Below, one piece after another: positions 5,229 to 5,852 of a stretch of DNA of 5,852 nt. The notes below the pieces were generated by a model. The model did not search any database, had not been told where the DNA came from, and was given only the letters and a program-made list of their open reading frames with translations. Each line of letters starts with the position of its first letter. The stretch's first letter is position 1. Origin of the DNA: Prevotella sp. UBA7782 (lineage in GTDB: Bacteria; Bacteroidota; Bacteroidia; Bacteroidales; Bacteroidaceae); NCBI GenBank assembly GCA_002480935.1, contig DLDC01000226.1, forward strand, positions 1 through 5,852, read 5' to 3'. Made by a program: the position numbers and the translations under genes.

Positions 5229-5681
5229 ATATTCACGCCCATCGACCTTCAAGGTAGTCAGCGAAGGGGTGATAAGCGAATAATCGCATACAATAAAATC
5301 ACATCAAGGAGGGTGTGGATTATCCGAAGAATGCCCGCAAGACAAGAGGCAAAGAGGAATATTGTATCGTTCAATCCCTGCAGTTGCAGCCCCGTTTATG
5401 CCGTCCTCGTGATAGGAGAAGCGCCGTCTCGGGGACCAGTCTCAATGGGAGGGGCGCCGTCTCGGGACCCAGTTTCAATAGGAGGAGCGCCGTCTCAGGG
5501 GCCGCAAGTGATGATCAAGCAACGATTATCCACTGTAGTGGCCGCGCCTTGTGCCGGCCTCGCACCCAGCGAACATACAAATATCACGCTAACGTACACC
5601 CACTGCAGGGCGTGTCCCTTCGTGACCGTCCGCAACCAACGAACAATCAACGAGCATCAATTCCTCACACAACCCACCCAA
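5229..5681. other. Non-coding stretch between terminator and REPIN-like element
   Basis: I see no supported gene, tRNA or promoter here. It contains the three 33-bp repeats at 5412-5510 and two small perfect hairpins: CTGCA/TGCAG near 5378-5389 and CCACT/AGTGG at 5530-5541. A purine-rich AAGGAGG occurs at 5306-5312, 18 nt before an ATG at 5331, but the frame it would serve is judged spurious because it runs through the repeats and the REP hairpin. Confidence 0.55.
5412..5510. repeat. Three 33-bp direct tandem repeats
   Basis: Units lie at 5412-5444, 5445-5477 and 5478-5510, with an exact 33-bp period. All share the core GCGCCGTCTC, at 5421, 5454 and 5487, preceded by AT[A/G]GGAG. The third unit diverges in its last ten bases. 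Because 33 is a multiple of three, one frame shows an 11-residue repeat (GEAPSRGPVSM-like), but no credible gene contains it. There are no unique spacers, so this is not CRISPR. Confidence 0.75.
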
Positions 5682-5818
5682 GTAGGGACGCTCGTTCGAG
5701 CGTCCGCACCACCGAGCACCCCAACCGTATGCGGTCGTTGGCGCACGTTAATAAACATAACATATTGATAATCTTTCGTTTGTCCTTCTCTTGCGGACGC
5801 TCGAACGAGCGTCCCTAC
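5682..5818. repeat. REP/inverted-REP pair (REPIN-like element)
   Basis: Two 27-nt arms, 5682-5708 and 5792-5818, are perfect inverted copies. Each contains a perfect 9-bp hairpin, GGACGCTCG/CGAGCGTCC, with a 2-nt centre, preceded at the outer edge by GTAG (5682-5685 on the plus strand; CTAC at 5815-5818, so GTAG on the minus strand). GTAG next to a short palindrome is the hallmark of REP sequences mobilised by RAYT (TnpA-REP) Y1-type transposases, and two REPs in inverted orientation form a REPIN. The 83-nt spacer has a small ACCG/CGGT hairpin (5724-5735). No RAYT gene is in the window, so the element would depend on one elsewhere. Membership is inferred from architecture. Confidence 0.75.
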
Positions 5819-5852
5819 GGGCTGGTGAAGATAGCTTGCGGACTGGTGCGAG

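Noticed and set aside
5360..5390. GTTCAATCC, resembling a tRNA T-loop
   Set aside because: The flanking bases do not form a T-stem, and no acceptor, D-arm or anticodon arm can be placed around it.
5175..5768. 197-aa plus-strand reading frame (or 145 aa from ATG 5331)
   Set aside because: Its first start lies just before the terminator hairpin, and it runs through that hairpin, the 33-bp repeats and the first REP arm. No domain or export signal fits, and the AAGGAGG at 5306-5312 is 18 nt from the ATG in a phylum that rarely uses Shine-Dalgarno sites.
5769..5786. Possible -7 box TAATCTTTC near 5769-5777
   Set aside because: It does not match TAnnTTTG at the final G, has no -33 box at 19-21 bp, and lies in the REPIN spacer with no gene following in the window.

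Overview
The window looks like chromosomal DNA of a Bacteroidota bacterium, most likely Prevotella or a close relative (Segatella, Xylanibacter). Three things point there. Promoters match the Bacteroidota form TAnnTTTG, best at 1192-1223 with a TTTG box 20 bp upstream. Start codons follow A/T-rich leaders with no Shine-Dalgarno sequence. Both large genes encode exported proteins ending in the short 'YNLxGQRV...GxxIxxxxKxxVR'-like tail common in Prevotella secreted proteins. The genus is an inference from style, not from a marker gene.

Layout: 1-445 is a small self-contained transcription unit. It has a promoter with two palindromic TAATATTA octamers, a leader of about 100 nt, a 60-residue CxxC...CxxC zinc-ribbon-like protein, and a strong intrinsic terminator. 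446-1191 has no convincing gene but is full of repeats: a degenerate ~23-nt tandem array that begins on the terminator, a symmetric four-copy GTGTAC inverted element, and a diverged inverted duplication enclosing a GATNAT-type hexamer array and a C4/G4 palindrome. 1192-3103 is a promoter and an M6-family metalloprotease (start reassigned to 1253). 3351-5099 is a secreted multidomain beta-sandwich/fibronectin-III-like protein. 5100-5228 holds three successive hairpins, the last a long intrinsic terminator. 5229-5852 is non-coding: three 33-bp tandem repeats and, near the end, a REP/inverted-REP pair (REPIN-like) whose GTAG-flanked hairpins are identical in inverted orientation.

How the genes fit: the M6 protease and the fibronectin-III-like protein lie on the same strand 247 nt apart. 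No clear terminator or promoter lies between them, and the next strong terminator is after the second gene, so they may form one unit encoding co-exported surface or extracellular proteins. The protease keeps the full zinc site (HExxHxxGxxD plus a Met-turn). The zinc-ribbon gene is a separate unit and nothing in the sequence links it to the protease pair.

No complete, clearly new multi-gene system is visible. The most unusual material is the non-coding repeat structure on both sides of the protease pair.
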